Shown here one piece after another: positions 1-11,745 of a stretch of DNA of 64,000 bases. A program made the position numbers and the translations under genes. Within the stretch, counting starts at the first letter, position 1. Each line of letters starts with the position of its first letter. Source of the DNA: Pisaster brevispinus. Taxonomy: Eukaryota; Echinodermata; Asteroidea; Forcipulatida; Asteriidae. Under the pieces are notes generated by a model. It did not search any database. It was not told the DNA's origin and was given only the letters and a program-made list of their open reading frames with translations. The stretch lies in assembly GCA_023634235.1 (NCBI GenBank), contig JAMKCF010000001.1:15572258-15636257 (forward strand), given 5' to 3'.

Positions 1-1
1 G

Positions 2-712
2 TTGTTGGTGAAATAGTTCCTGATTAGGAATTCCAGATGTGTCTGTGTTATTGATCACAACTGGTACGTTCACAATCGGCATGTTATTGTTATCATGAAC
101 GCCTGCTTGGGTTGCATTGTTGCCACCCAGGCTATTGTTTGTCATTGATGGACCATTGACTCCCGATATTTCTACTTGCTGTTGAACATTTGTCAATGCA
201 TTATTAGTACTGTCATTAGTACTGTCATCAATATTATCACCGGGATTTGTATAAGTAATAGTGGAAGGATTATTTATATCCTTCAATCGGAAATTACCTT
301 CCAGCAGCCTGTTTGCTACTACTCTTGGCGTGGCCCGTCGTTGTTGCCTTTCTTGTTGCACGGGAAGTTGTTGTACCCCCGGTAGCGTCCCTGGTTGCAG
401 TTGTTGACCCGGTACCGGTGCTGGGGTTTGACTGGTTTCTACCTGTGGAGTCGGTCCAACTTCCAATTCAACCAACGGGTGATTTTGCCCTGGTTGTGCC
501 CTTGGTTCTTCATGTATTTCTGCTGTCACTTGTTGCTCGTGGGTGCGTCTAAGATTGCGCCCTGAGTCTTGCTGGTTTTCTTGGTATGCTGCCCGACGTT
601 GTTTTGCGCGGGACTGAGCCCTTGTTTGCCGTCCATGGCCAACCCCAGTCAGTGTACGCAGATTTGCTGATTGCGGTCCCTCATTCCGCTTCTGAATTCG
701 TTTTCTGCCCAT
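2..712 (-). CDS. N-terminal part of an unrecognised Q/N-rich protein, open at the left edge
   Basis: Reading the minus strand from an ATG at 712-710 gives 237 codons without a stop up to the window edge, so the C-terminal part is missing. The protein starts MGRKRIQKRNEG, is basic for about 60 residues (many R, K, Q), continues Q- and P-rich (VQQLPVQQERQQRR around residues 125-140), and then becomes N- and T-rich with two tandem DSTN motifs. No catalytic domain or membrane segment is visible; the composition suggests a disordered N-terminal region. Two CCAAT boxes in the right orientation lie about 170-220 bp upstream, which supports this start. I do not recognise the family. It could be a host gene or the first ORF of a DNA transposon whose catalytic part lies outside the window. 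The open frame is clear, its identity is unknown. Confidence 0.55.
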   Translation of the reverse strand, partial: MGRKRIQKRNEGPQSANLRTLTGVGHGRQTRAQSRAKQRRAAYQENQQDSGRNLRRTHEQQVTAEIHEEPRAQPGQNHPLVELEVGPTPQVETSQTPAPVPGQQLQPGTLPGVQQLPVQQERQQRRATPRVVANRLLEGNFRLKDINNPSTITYTNPGDNIDDSTNDSTNNALTNVQQQVEISGVNGPSMTNNSLGGNNATQAGVHDNNNMPIVNVPVVINNTDTSGIPNQELFHQQ

Positions 713-880
713 AATTTGACCCTAGGTCTACTACCGTAATATTTGCGTCGTTTTTAGACAGCGATCGTAACAAATCGACAAATCAAAAGAAAATAAATCT
801 TGACCCTCTCTCTCCGATGCCGTGACAGAGAATGAACTGCAATGCTTACCGAGGCGGCAATTATCAACCTATGCCACTTG

Positions 881-933
881 TGATTGGTCCATCAAATTGA
901 CACAACCCTTGAAACACGCATCATGATTGGTCC
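881..933 (-). promoter_or_regulatory. Paired CCAAT boxes upstream of the minus-strand gene
   Basis: The word TGATTGGTCC occurs at 881-890 and again at 924-933. On the minus strand both read GGACCAATCA, a good NF-Y type CCAAT box, about 170 and 212 bp upstream of the ATG at 712. No TATA box is obvious. The surrounding 713-1040 has no coding potential that I can see. Confidence 0.4.
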
Positions 934-2609
934 AGACCGCGCGTCCCCCAAAATAAGGAGACAATGAGACCTAGCGGACCGGAGCACTATTTGCCAAGGA
1001 TAAATGAGTTTTTTATCGATGTTCGAAACAAAACTTTATTAAAATGACTTTTAAGACGACGGTACCACCTTTTGATTACATAAAATGGCAATTCTAGAAC
1101 GTAATTTCACAGAAATAATATGATTAATGCTGTCAATACCTTTAAATCATCTATCTGTCATTATTTGCTTAGGTACCAAGCCCTAGTGAGGCATATGTTT
1201 TTATAGAAACACTTTTAGAACAATTTAAAAAACAAATACCTCAAAATGACATCCTCAATACATCTTAGCGTGCCGTGTGCAATTAAACAAAGGTACATGA
1301 GTAGCCATTCGAACTAGTTATTGTTTTATCTAAATTTTGTGATTTATTTTCGTGTTAACACACCTTTTTAATAAATTATTTGGATACAAATGCCTAAACC
1401 ATACAATCTCTCTAATCTCACAATTTTTCACAAACTTGATCGCAGTATCAACTGTTTAAAATGACTTATAAGACCAAATGTACCAACTTTTGGTTTCAAA
1501 AATGGCAATTCCCATTCGTAATGGCAATTTCCATACGCAATTTCACAAAAATATTAGTGGTAAAGCTAATATTGTAATTGTTTTCTTAGATTGCATGTTT
1601 AAATAACTCATCAAGTAAAAATAAACAACACTTTCAAGGTAATTTCAGAAAAATAGAAACTCAATTGCCTAACCTACATCACACAAACCTAACGTGTCGT
1701 GTGCAACAAGGAGAAATTAGTGTGCTCTTTGTTCGTATTAGCAAACCTTTGTCCTGAATGTCTAAAAAATAAAATTAAATCCTTGACAATCTCTCTAATA
1801 TCACAACATAATAACAAATTTGACGTTCAGTGTGCCCATCCTAAAGTTTTCTGGCATAAAATTATTCATTCCACTGGAAAGTTTCATAGTGTGTTTTTAA
1901 TACCAATAGTATGACCTTTATTTAAAAATACTGAAAACCTTATCAAAAACATTTATCATACAGACCCAACAATCTGAAATTACTGCACTCACACACATTT
2001 TTATAATCTCTAAAACAAATTTAATCATTTTTCACAAACACATTACACAGATTTTAAACATAGACAATTTGTATTTCAAAATAAACTTAATTTTTACTTT
2101 ATTTATCACCATGTCCAATTTCTGTTTCACCTAATCTACAAAAATGTATAAATATCTTCAGAATAAATGTTTAAGTATATTACTTCAAAAATATGTTTTA
2201 AAAGTGTATACTGTTTCAAAAGTGAACATCATTGGTCATATACTAGTATCCACACTATATGTGAACCAAACCTGTGAAAATTTAAGAAAAATCAATCTCC
2301 ATCAAAATCATAAAATAACAGTTAAAAACATTTCAAGTTCTAATCTTTTTCCTAACATCAGATTTAATCCAGCAGATTAAAAACTGTTGTTTTACACATT
2401 TCGCAAAAACTATCCAAGCATTTCAAACAAACCTATTTTAATGACAATTTACAACCATGACCATCTCCATACTATGTGAATTATATACACATTTGTGAAC
2501 ATTGATATTTCCAACCTCAAAACTGTTGTACACACCCTTTAAGCCCCCTCAAGGTAAACAAACTCAACAACCCATTAAACAAGGTTCACCATATGACCAT
2601 TTGCTTCTG

Positions 2610-2783
2610 ATTGGATAACATGTAATCCTCATCACAATCCCACACATTATTGGTCAAGACAATCCATGAACAGTCATTGGTTGATACAAGTGTATTTTCA
2701 TTGGATAACACTGGATCTCCATCATGATTGGATGAAATTACTTGGAACAGAAGCCTTGACTATACTTTTGGAAACTATATAAA
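2610..2783 (+). promoter_or_regulatory. TATA promoter with five CCAAT-type boxes for the RPA-like gene
   Basis: ATTGG (inverted CCAAT) occurs five times in about 120 bp, at 2610, 2649, 2676, 2700 and 2727. A strong TATATAAA follows at 2776-2783. Transcription would start near 2810. The same arrangement is kept in copy 2, with its TATA near 39359. Dense CCAAT plus TATA upstream of a spliced leader is good evidence for a true RNA polymerase II promoter. Confidence 0.6.
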
Positions 2784-2811
2784 GGACACATTTTAATCAA
2801 ACTTCAGTGTC

Positions 2812-2893
2812 GCCAATTCTGTGTTACAAGAGCCAATTCTATGTTACAAGAGCCAATTATGTGTTACGAGAGCCAATTCTGTGTTACGAGAGA
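2812..2893 (+). repeat. Four tandem ~21-bp repeats in the 5' leader
   Basis: Four units built on GCCAATTCTGTGTTACAAGA lie directly after the predicted start site. Copy 2 has only three comparable units (39394-39453), so the array differs in number between the two copies. Each unit itself contains CCAAT. Confidence 0.7.
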
Positions 2894-3546
2894 GCAGATT
2901 CACTAACATCCTACGACTGTGCTGCCAAACTTGGCTGATAAGTATATCATCCCCACAAAACCAAGCACTGATCCGCCGAACTGTTCAATACTAACTTGGA
3001 TACGGCGTCCGAGGATCAGAGATCACATCTACATGCTCAACAAAATCAGGAACATTCTGGCACCAGCCTAACTGATTTGAGAGTTTTTAAGTACAGATAT
3101 TTAGTTCACTACATACTCAACATACATTTTACTAATGATTACAAAACTATATTGAATATTTGATGTACTACCACTGTCATTCCACTTCTATGCAATCATA
3201 TCAGCTACAACACAACTGTTGAAATAACACAGATTATCTTCAATTAAATAACAATACCAATTTCAACCTGTATATGTTAATAAGTTTAGAAACTAAAATA
3301 ACTTGACAAAACCTTCCCCAGACATAACTTGTACAACATGTATTTTCTCTCCCTAGAAAAAAAAAACCGAAATGAAATACCCCTTTAAATAAACTACATG
3401 TAGTCAAATAAACAACGAATTCACACAAATAAGAAAAAAAATTAAAAATAGCTTCGCAAATTATCCAGATAATGTTTGAAAAGACTCACCTAACCATAGT
3501 TACAATAAAGGCAATCAATTGATTCACTTTCATCTCAACAGACAAA

Positions 3547-5152
3547 ATGGACACCATCTATAACATCAACAGGTCATCCTCAAGAAAGGGTCCATACCCA
3601 AGAGCTTTGAGAGCTAAAATTGTGAAGATTGTAAAGAATGAGAAGGCCCATGAGCTCAGCCTTGCTGATAGTACAGGAGCAATAAAATGTGTTGCGTATG
3701 ACAACATCTGCGAGCCTTTCCACACTGTAGACGTAATCACAATGCGTCAGTTTGAGAAAGGATTCACTGGAATCCTGATGGCCAACAAAAACACACGTGT
3801 CCATCCTTGTCCTTCATTGAAGAGCCCGATCAGTGACGAGATAATGGCTGTTGCTCTAAACCTAGTGGATCCACCAATGCCACCTGTTGCATCTATCTCA
3901 TCTCTCCTTCAGGATGACAAGGAAGGTATTCCTGTAAGCATCGAGGGAATAATCACACATGTAAGAACTTCCATACAATCAATAAAAGATTAAGTTTCAA
4001 CAAACCTACGTTACAAATCATCTCTTTAACCCTAACAATTCACAATCCAACATGGTCTAAAAAAAACATATGCATAATTTGGATAGTGTGTTAAGCAATT
4101 ACTTCTACAAAGCCATTACAGCTTACTTGAAAAATGAATTGTCAAAAAATCATGAGTAAATGGTTTCACGATAGAGCAAATTGTCTTTACATACAAAGAA
4201 TGGGTATCACTGCCAGATTTAAATATAAAAGTATGTAATCAAAACCATTACAAGTACCTACAGTTTTTGTGAAATTATCTTTCATACTGTATATAATAAA
4301 ACAATGATGGTTTTGCTTTTGTTTCCATCTAAGGATGAAGTACCAAGAGAGGTAGGTCCAAAGAGAGTGTTGGTCAGAAACATTGAAGTGCAAGACGAAA
4401 CCGGAGCAATCCAACTGGCTTTTTGGAACGCACATTCAAGGAGCCCGATTAAGTCTGGAGACAGGGTGAAAATCACCCACATGTCCCCTAAGAAGAACAA
4501 CTACTTAAAGGCGATAACCCTGTCATCAACCCAGAACACAAAAATTAATGTACGTATTGAATTTATAGTAATTTTTTTCCAAATATTATTATATAACAGG
4601 TTGCCATCTTTCAAATTAAATTTTATACACTCCAACAGCTTACCCATACAAAACTACAAAAACAAAAACAATTATTTTATATGCATTGGTAAAAATTCTG
4701 TACTGAAATAATTTCAACACAATTTACAGATTCTCCAAGAAGATCATAAAGAGAGGACAGAGGAGATTGTCACAGTAGAGGGGACAACTGCTTCCCACAT
4801 CATTCTGCTATGTGAGGCAGACGACACTTTGATAAGTCTACATATGCCGAAGGAACTTGCACAACAAATATGGAACTCAACAACATCCTTGGGCATAACA
4901 ACAGCGCTTGAAGGACAAGAAGTCTACACATTTGTTGTCCAAGCAGCAAACATAATTCGCCTCAGCCATGATGATGATGTACCATCAACACGCACCGGAC
5001 ACACCACAAATTCTAAACCCACAGCACCTACAGCACCCAGTACAGCCACAGGACCCAACCCTCAACAGCAAAAACCCACTACTGCTGAAATAGTACCAAG
5101 ACACCCCACAACTGCTACTGTCAAACCAAAGGCAAAACTTTACAAACAGTAA
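3547..5152 (+). CDS. RPA70-like OB-fold single-stranded nucleic acid binding protein, 350 aa, three coding exons
   Basis: Coding exons are 3547-3960, 4334-4549 and 4730-5152, all joined in phase 0 with GT/AG borders (GTAAGA, CTAAG, GTACGT, TTACAG). This gives an uninterrupted 350-aa protein. Residues about 18-85 (RALRAKIVKIV...LADSTGAIKC) and 118-208 (GIPVSIEGIITHV then VQDETGAIQLAFW and GDRVKITHM) have the alternating pattern and the D(E/S)TG(A/S) turn of RPA-type OB folds. A third, weaker fold lies near residues 215-295, followed by a T/P-rich tail. Such expanded OB-fold families occur in several marine invertebrates and RPA-like proteins also occur in some Helitrons; both are family knowledge. 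Binding of single-stranded DNA is inferred. A non-coding first exon (about 2810-2936) probably precedes it and joins at the acceptor ending at 3541. The function of this copy is unknown. Confidence 0.7.
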
Positions 5153-5422
5153 ACTTACAAAACCTATGTTATCTCTCTAAACCAAAGGCCAAATACAATA
5201 ACGAACATATTGTGATGCGATCATGCTAGATGAGTCGTATGTTGGTAATTTCATAACGGAGAACAAGGCAAAACAAGACAAACTACATGACAGGTCAGGA
5301 GTAACATTTTCGTTTTTTTTGTTGTTGATAATGATAGATTCAAGTTCTAAAATCTCACTTTTTAACATTGGCGACTTCCTTTCTGATAAATAACAACACT
5401 AAAAGGTTAAAATTAGCATGTC

Positions 5423-5428
5423 AATAAA
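5423..5428 (+). terminator. Polyadenylation signal of the RPA-like gene
   Basis: AATAAA lies about 270 bp after the stop codon at 5150-5152 and is conserved in copy 2 near 41814. It is the best-placed canonical signal on this strand. Confidence 0.4.
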
Positions 5429-7385
5429 GCTTGCTGATGTACACTTTGAAAAATAAAAAATATAAAAACATTGTTCACAGCTCCATAGTTCATGATAGTT
5501 AGTTACACGTAAAGTTGTGCACAAGTTCTCTCAACCATGGAGCTATATAGTACATGTATATAGCTCCATGTTTCAACGAAGTTGTTGTTTTTATCTCAAA
5601 TGAATGGCAAAAAATACTTCAACAATGATTGAAAACATTCACATCATACCTTTGAAAATGAATACGAGTGTTTCTGTTACCTATAGATAACTTCTGCAAC
5701 ACAAACACGTTGACAAGTTCGATCACATCACTGCATTCCGTGTGTAAAAACACCAAAACGTTTATCAAAAAAAAGCGAAGATCGCCATTATTGTGTGTAC
5801 ATTGCGCGATATATGGTACATTACTATCACGATGTGTTACTAACCCTTGTACACACACAGACAACCTCGTTCCCAGTCAATATAATAGAGATCAGTGGGC
5901 GCTGCCCATAACATGGTAACGAGGATGACACAGGGGATTACAGCAACTTCCGACCTTTCAACCCTTCTTGAACAAAAATTAACATTCGTCAAACTTCAGC
6001 GGCCTTCGGCGCAGTAACACAGGGCACTAGTGGGCAGCTGTACTGTAGGTGCGCGCTTAATAAATTTTTAAGCCCCTTTTCTCTTCGTTTCAGTTACCCT
6101 TCTCATATCACTGAACTTTATGCTTCACCTTTCGCAACTTTTAACTAAAAGTTGTATAAACACAGAATTTTGAATATAGTAAAGGGAGAGCTTAATATGC
6201 TCTATCCAGATGTACACACAAATTTTTCACAACATAATAGGGGGGGGCTAAAAACTAACTAAATGAAACAACAGCCAAAAAGAAGGCGAGCTTGGACAAA
6301 AATCATGTTTCTCGTTTTACTTGGCCTAAATTTCAGTATAACACAAATTTTACAAAAGACAAACTCCATGTAAATTTTCATGTAATAGACTTTACGTTAC
6401 AAGCCTATACTTTCTATTTGTATTAATCAAAACCAGGGCCCCACTTCATAACGCAATCCAATCACCAGCAATACTCATCTATTGTCCATTGTTTCACTTA
6501 ACCAATGGACTAAACACATTTTTAAGCACAACACATAATTCATGTTTATACTTGTATCCATCATTACTATTAAGTATTGTACTTCTTAACTTATTTTCTA
6601 CTTTGTTGTTATATGTTGTTTCTAGAAATTATATTGAAAAGAAAATTTATATAAACAAAATTATAACAAATATTTAAAAAGATGCTCCAAAAACACACTG
6701 AAGGTGTTTATCATTTTTGATTGTCTCACAAGTTATATCTGTAAGTTGACTTTCATAAATTCCAATCAATAAACAATCATTTCAGTACGTTAATGCATTT
6801 GCTTTACTTGTGTGTTTGTTTGTTTGTTTAAATTTATTTTTTCTACATTAAGTCACATAAATAAAAAAGTAATAATAAAAACACACATTTCCACACCTGA
6901 CTGATACATGAAACCGACAATACAATATACCTCTGTTGCTCCCAGTCACTGTCTTGGTGCATCGTAACATTGGAAATGCCTTCAACCTCAGATAAACACC
7001 TTGGTGCCCAACCCTATACAACAGCCATACAATCATTTTAATAACTTGCTAAATTACCTATGTCAAACACTTTCACAGAAACCCAATATCTCAACAATAC
7101 AACAGTTCCAATCTGCAAACATGCCATTAATATATTTACAATGTTTCCAAACAATCATCTAAATCAACACCGTTGTAAACTCACTACCTATATCCTGACA
7201 ATTATCAGTTTCTCTCCAAGCATTTCAAAACATACTACATAATAATTAATGGCCAATGATGAAAACAACTGAAAGTGAAAACTTCCCAAGCTAAATGATG
7301 GAACTCAAAATCATTTCCAACTGGGAAAAAACTTCTAAAGATGTTACTGAGGCCATTCATAACAGCACATGATCATTCATATACT

Positions 7386-8389
7386 GCAAAAATCATTTCC
7401 ATTTCAAAACGTTTAAAAATACTACTAGAACCACTTAAATTTTACTCCAATTTGTTAGATTATTTTAGTATAACCATATGTTGTAGTCAAACCACATAAA
7501 TACAAACAAACACATTAACCATCAATTATATAATATCTTACCTAACACCCATACCCTGGTAGATTGTCAGTCTCTGCCGTACAACTGACATCCTAGATGT
7601 AAAGGAAACGCTACATATAAGAAAATGTCAATAAATTTTCCATAGTTTTACCTGATTAAATTATATGACACTTCCTAAATATATTCCTTGTGTTTAATAC
7701 CTTTCAAATATGCAGCAATTTACAACCTCAAATGACCTTTTCAGATATTTTAAATAATGGTGTACATAAATAACTACAAAATTAATGGTCATGTAATTTT
7801 GTTCCTTTTTTAAGTTTATCATTTTCTTTTCAATGGATTTTGTCCGCAAAAAAATAGCATAGTTGCGGACCTTTGATGAACTTCAAACTTTGATTAATTA
7901 AACTGGATAACAGACCACCAAAGGAACAATGCAAATGAAAACACTTGGTTATTTTTGTATTAATACCATTCTTTTTTATCCATTATTTATTTGCAAAAGA
8001 AGACAACAGCGCACAGCTTTCAGTGTAGAACCCTTGTCTAAATTTGTATGAACAAACCTTTGTGTAACATCCGTTGGATTGCTTTTAGCAACCTAATAGA
8101 AAAACAATTACATTGTCACGATTAACAAAAGGTTTAATACTATTAATTTGATTCTAAAGTGATTTGTATAATAAGTTATATTGTTGAAAACTATTTCTTT
8201 ACCATGTTTAAATCTTTCCAAAGCACTCATACCCGAACATACACGCATCGTTGTCCGCAAACTTTGACATCTTTCCCAAACTCGCACGGTCATAAACTTG
8301 GCAACAATATTTCACCTGATGAAAAGATGAAACAGAAATATCGACAACATAATAACGTCACCCATTCAAAATAAGATCGATGAACGCCC
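7386..8389. other. AT-rich non-coding interval
   Basis: About 1 kb just after the duplicated unit. No gene, RNA or element end is recognisable. Confidence 0.4.
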
Positions 8390-10960
8390 AATACACAACA
8401 GCGCCCTCAAGCGGAAGGTTGAAACAATTTTTAAATGGACTTTTTGAACATTTGGTGGTAATTTTTTGAGTAATCACTTCAAAATGTACACACAAATTAC
8501 TATTAGGCTGGCTTCATATGCTTAAAAGTTACAGATCAATGACGATCAATGACGTCATCGGGAGTCACGTGACACGGCATTAAAAGTGCCTTTTTAAAAA
8601 GTCGTATAACTCCCGAAGTATAAGTTCGATCATGTTGGTACTTGGAACACCGTCACATTTAATTGCAAACTTTCAATGTGGCCATTTTTCATTTTTTTTT
8701 GCATTAAATATAAACTTTTCATGATATATTCCGAGAAAGTACGAAATATTTGCTTGGAAAAAAAATTTCCTTAGGCAAAGTCTATAAACTGTGAAATTTG
8801 TGCATAAATTTTTAAGTTGCATGGTTTATAAAAAAAAAACATTTATTCGGAACTCTTCCAATTTCAAGTCAAATTACACATTTTTTATGCAAACCTTTTC
8901 ATCTTGCCAAAGACATGTCGACTGCGCCATAATATTTGTACAATATGAAGCCCCCAAATACATAAACCATAACTTTTACCCCAAAACATTACAAAAGAAA
9001 CACAATATTCAGACAATAACAACTGTTTACCAACTTGTTATTTATTATAATATTTACATGCATCATGTTCTAAAAAATAATCAGTATTTGTCACAAGTTA
9101 AATACCTTAGCATTGTTATTAAATTTCAGATAAATAATTTTTGTAACAACGAATGAGGGTCATCTATTTTATACTGGCCCACACAAATTATGTTTTAGGT
9201 GTACACATTTTATGTTGGGATGAAAATATTGTAACCCTTAAGCGACAGTGTAAGCATTTCCCGGTAGGGATAGAATATTCAAAACCTTTAGAGATGTTGT
9301 GTGCATTTTCCGTAGGGGATAGAATATTCTAACTCTTTAAAGATTTGTTTTCATTGACTCTCAAATTAGAGCAGATGTAACATTTTCAAGATTCCGCGTA
9401 CATTTTTCTGTTTGTGTTTGCATGTACTTGGAAAGAAAGAAACAATAAAGCTCATTTCCCTGCAAACGAATATTTCGGAGTTCTGTGAACTTATTTATAC
9501 ATTTTTAAAGCAAATATTTCTATGATTAAACTAGTGCCTAATTTTTGTTTGACTTTTTCAAACGTAATCCTATGATATGGTAAATAATAAAAAATTATAC
9601 CCTTAGAACTGCAAAGTAACGATAAAACCTTATTTACGTGCAAACTATTTGAAGATTATTCACACGAAAACAACAAGTGTGTTGTTGTTGCTTCAAATTT
9701 TCTTTTTTAAGTTTGCTGAAAAGATAAATAATAGAGCATCAATTTATTGACTAACAAGCAAATGTGAAATTTTGCCATTAAATGTGAAGGTGTTTTGGTA
9801 GGTTGTTAGATATTGGCAAGTTCTTGTAAAATTTAAAATAACGTCACGATGACGTCATCACATGATTTTTAAAGATTTTTTCACTTTTTGCACGTTTTAG
9901 TCATAAATTGCTTACAGAACGAGGTATAAACCAAATTCGTTTTTGAACAGGCTAAATACGTCATATCTGCTTTAAAACACAAATCTTTCGTATTCAGTTG
10001 AGTAATTTGAAAAAGTTATGGCGAAACAGCTTGGCATTTGTGCAAAAAATGCAATATGTCTAGTTTTTATTTGTGTTTCAGCAAAAAATATTTGTATGCG
10101 TTATTTTGCAATGTTCCCAATGAGCGATTGCAATAAAACTTTCAGTTATGAAAGGTATTGGTGCAATAATGATCCTAAAACAGTGATGTCATGATGACGT
10201 CATCACCTGTCACGTGACGTCATCTTAAAGTTTCCTTTTTTTTAATATTTGAAAATCTATATCAAATCAACCACAAAAGACCGTAGGTTTCTGTTTGCGG
10301 GATTGGGTGGGGATAAACTAGGTCTTCATTTTATTTAGTGTGCGTGACCTTACATGACCTCTACTTCCGGTCGAAACAGGAAGTGCCTTGTAATTCAAAA
10401 GTGGAAATTTTTATGAAGTTGCTTTCAACGATGTTATTGTTTGGCAAGGGTGGGCAATTAAAGAAAAAATACCGATGACGTCACTACACACAAGAGCGCC
10501 CTCTAGCGGCAGGTTGAAAACTGATCAAAATGGACTTTTTGAAGATGTGTGTAGTGAAGTTTTGTGTTATCACTTCAAAATTTACACACATGTTGATTCT
10601 TAGGCAGGCATCATATGTGTGAAGTTTCAGATCAATGACGTCATGGGGGGTCATGTGACGGGGCGTTAAAGGTGCACTTTTTGAAGTCGTATAACTCCCG
10701 AAGTAATGGTGCGATCATGTTGAAACTTGGTAGGTTGTTAGATATTGGCAGAGTTCATGTAAATTGTGATATGACGTTATGATGACGTCATCACAAATAA
10801 AGTTATGAATTTTTTTCATTTTTTGCACCTTTAAGTCATAAATTGCTAACGGAACATGGTATAATCTAAATTCTTGTTTAGACAGACTTGACGTCATATA
10901 ACTGCTTTGAATACAAGAAGACTTGCCATGAAATGCTAACGGAACGTGCTATAAGCAGTA
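8390..10960 (+). repeat. CRE/E-box/CTCF-word repeat family, forward copies
   Basis: At least two copies of a dispersed repeat lie here. Shared blocks are GCGCCCTCTAGCGGCAGGTT, the word ATCAATGACGTCAT, GTCGTATAACTCCCGAAGTA and TTGTTAGATATTGGCA. One copy seems split by about 1.1 kb of unrelated sequence (about 8660-9785); the second spans about 10470-10960. TGACGTCA occurs near 8549, 9849, 10196, 10473, 10636 and 10784, and CACGTG near 8565 and 10211. The same family recurs twice, inverted, at 51130-52745. No coding potential, so probably a nonautonomous element of unknown superfamily. Confidence 0.65.
9240..9350 (+). repeat. Short tandem duplication, about 60-bp unit
   Basis: Two adjacent units share GGGATAGAATATTC and flanking CATTT(T)CC words, inside the 8660-9785 segment that interrupts the repeat above. 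Confidence 0.5.
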
Positions 10961-10970
10961 TTTGAATTAC

Positions 10971-11745
10971 CAGGCTTAATAAACTGATGTCATCGTGACA
11001 CTTCATCGTGAAGTGTTTAAGGGTAGTTTTACCAGATTTATCGTACATAATAAATACAATCTCACGGCATTTATTTTGTTATATTGTCAAATTGACAATG
11101 CTGTAAATGCACGTGACTTCGTTCGCCCATCACATTTTTTGAAGTCATCTCGTGGATAGGGTTTTATAAATAAATGCACAAATAAAGCACAGCCTTCGTT
11201 AAATAGCGCCCTCTCGAGGCTGAGTTGTGTATATATTAAATTATGGAGGGTAGAAATTAATTCGTCCTCATCTTCCTGCATTTAGATTTCCGTTTTGGTA
11301 TTGAAAGAAACAACATTATTTTAAAAATATTACGAATTGACGTCTTCATTTGTCAGGCTTGAATGTCATAAATGCCTAGTCGAAGAAAACAAACTGATGT
11401 CATCGTGACACTTCATCGTGAAGTTTTTAAGGGTAGTTTTACCAGATTTATCGTACATAATAAATACAATCTCACGGCATTTATTTTGTTATATTGTCAA
11501 ATTGACAATGCTGTAAATGCACGTGAACTCGTTCGCCCATCACATTTTTTTGAAGTCATCTCGTGGATAGGGTTTTATAAAAAAAATGCACAAATAAAGC
11601 ACAGCCTTCGTTAAATAGCGTCCTCTCGAGGCTGAGTTGTGTATATATTAAATTATGGAGGGTAGAAATTAATTCGTCCTCATCTTCCTGCATTTAGATT
11701 TCCGTTTTGGTATTGAAAGAAACAACATTATTTTAAAAATATTAT
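10971..11745 (+). repeat. 410-bp direct tandem duplication
   Basis: AAACTGATGTCATCG begins at 10981 and again at 11391. About 350 bp that follow are nearly identical, ending in CATTATTTTAAAAATATTA in both. The second copy has an extra ~30 bp after CAGGCTT. Single-base differences (for example gcgccctc versus gcgtcctc) suggest a fairly recent duplication. Confidence 0.8.

Larger units (their letters stand above)
1041..7385 (+). repeat. Duplicated unit, copy 1 (contains an intact RPA-like gene)
   Basis: About 6.3 kb matches 37566-44072 almost base for base by eye, with small indels. It starts inside a ~420-bp repeat unit (AAAATGACTTTTAAGAC near 1044 and 37567). It ends at the shared word GGCCATTCATAACA near 7365, after which the copies diverge completely. 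It carries two ~420-bp units (AAAATGAC near 1044 and 1459; the CGTGTGCAA word near 1275 and 1697), the promoter and gene described separately, and an AT-rich tail from 5430 to 7385 with no gene visible. Either a segmental duplication or a large mobile unit could explain it; I see no terminal inverted repeats. Confidence 0.8.
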
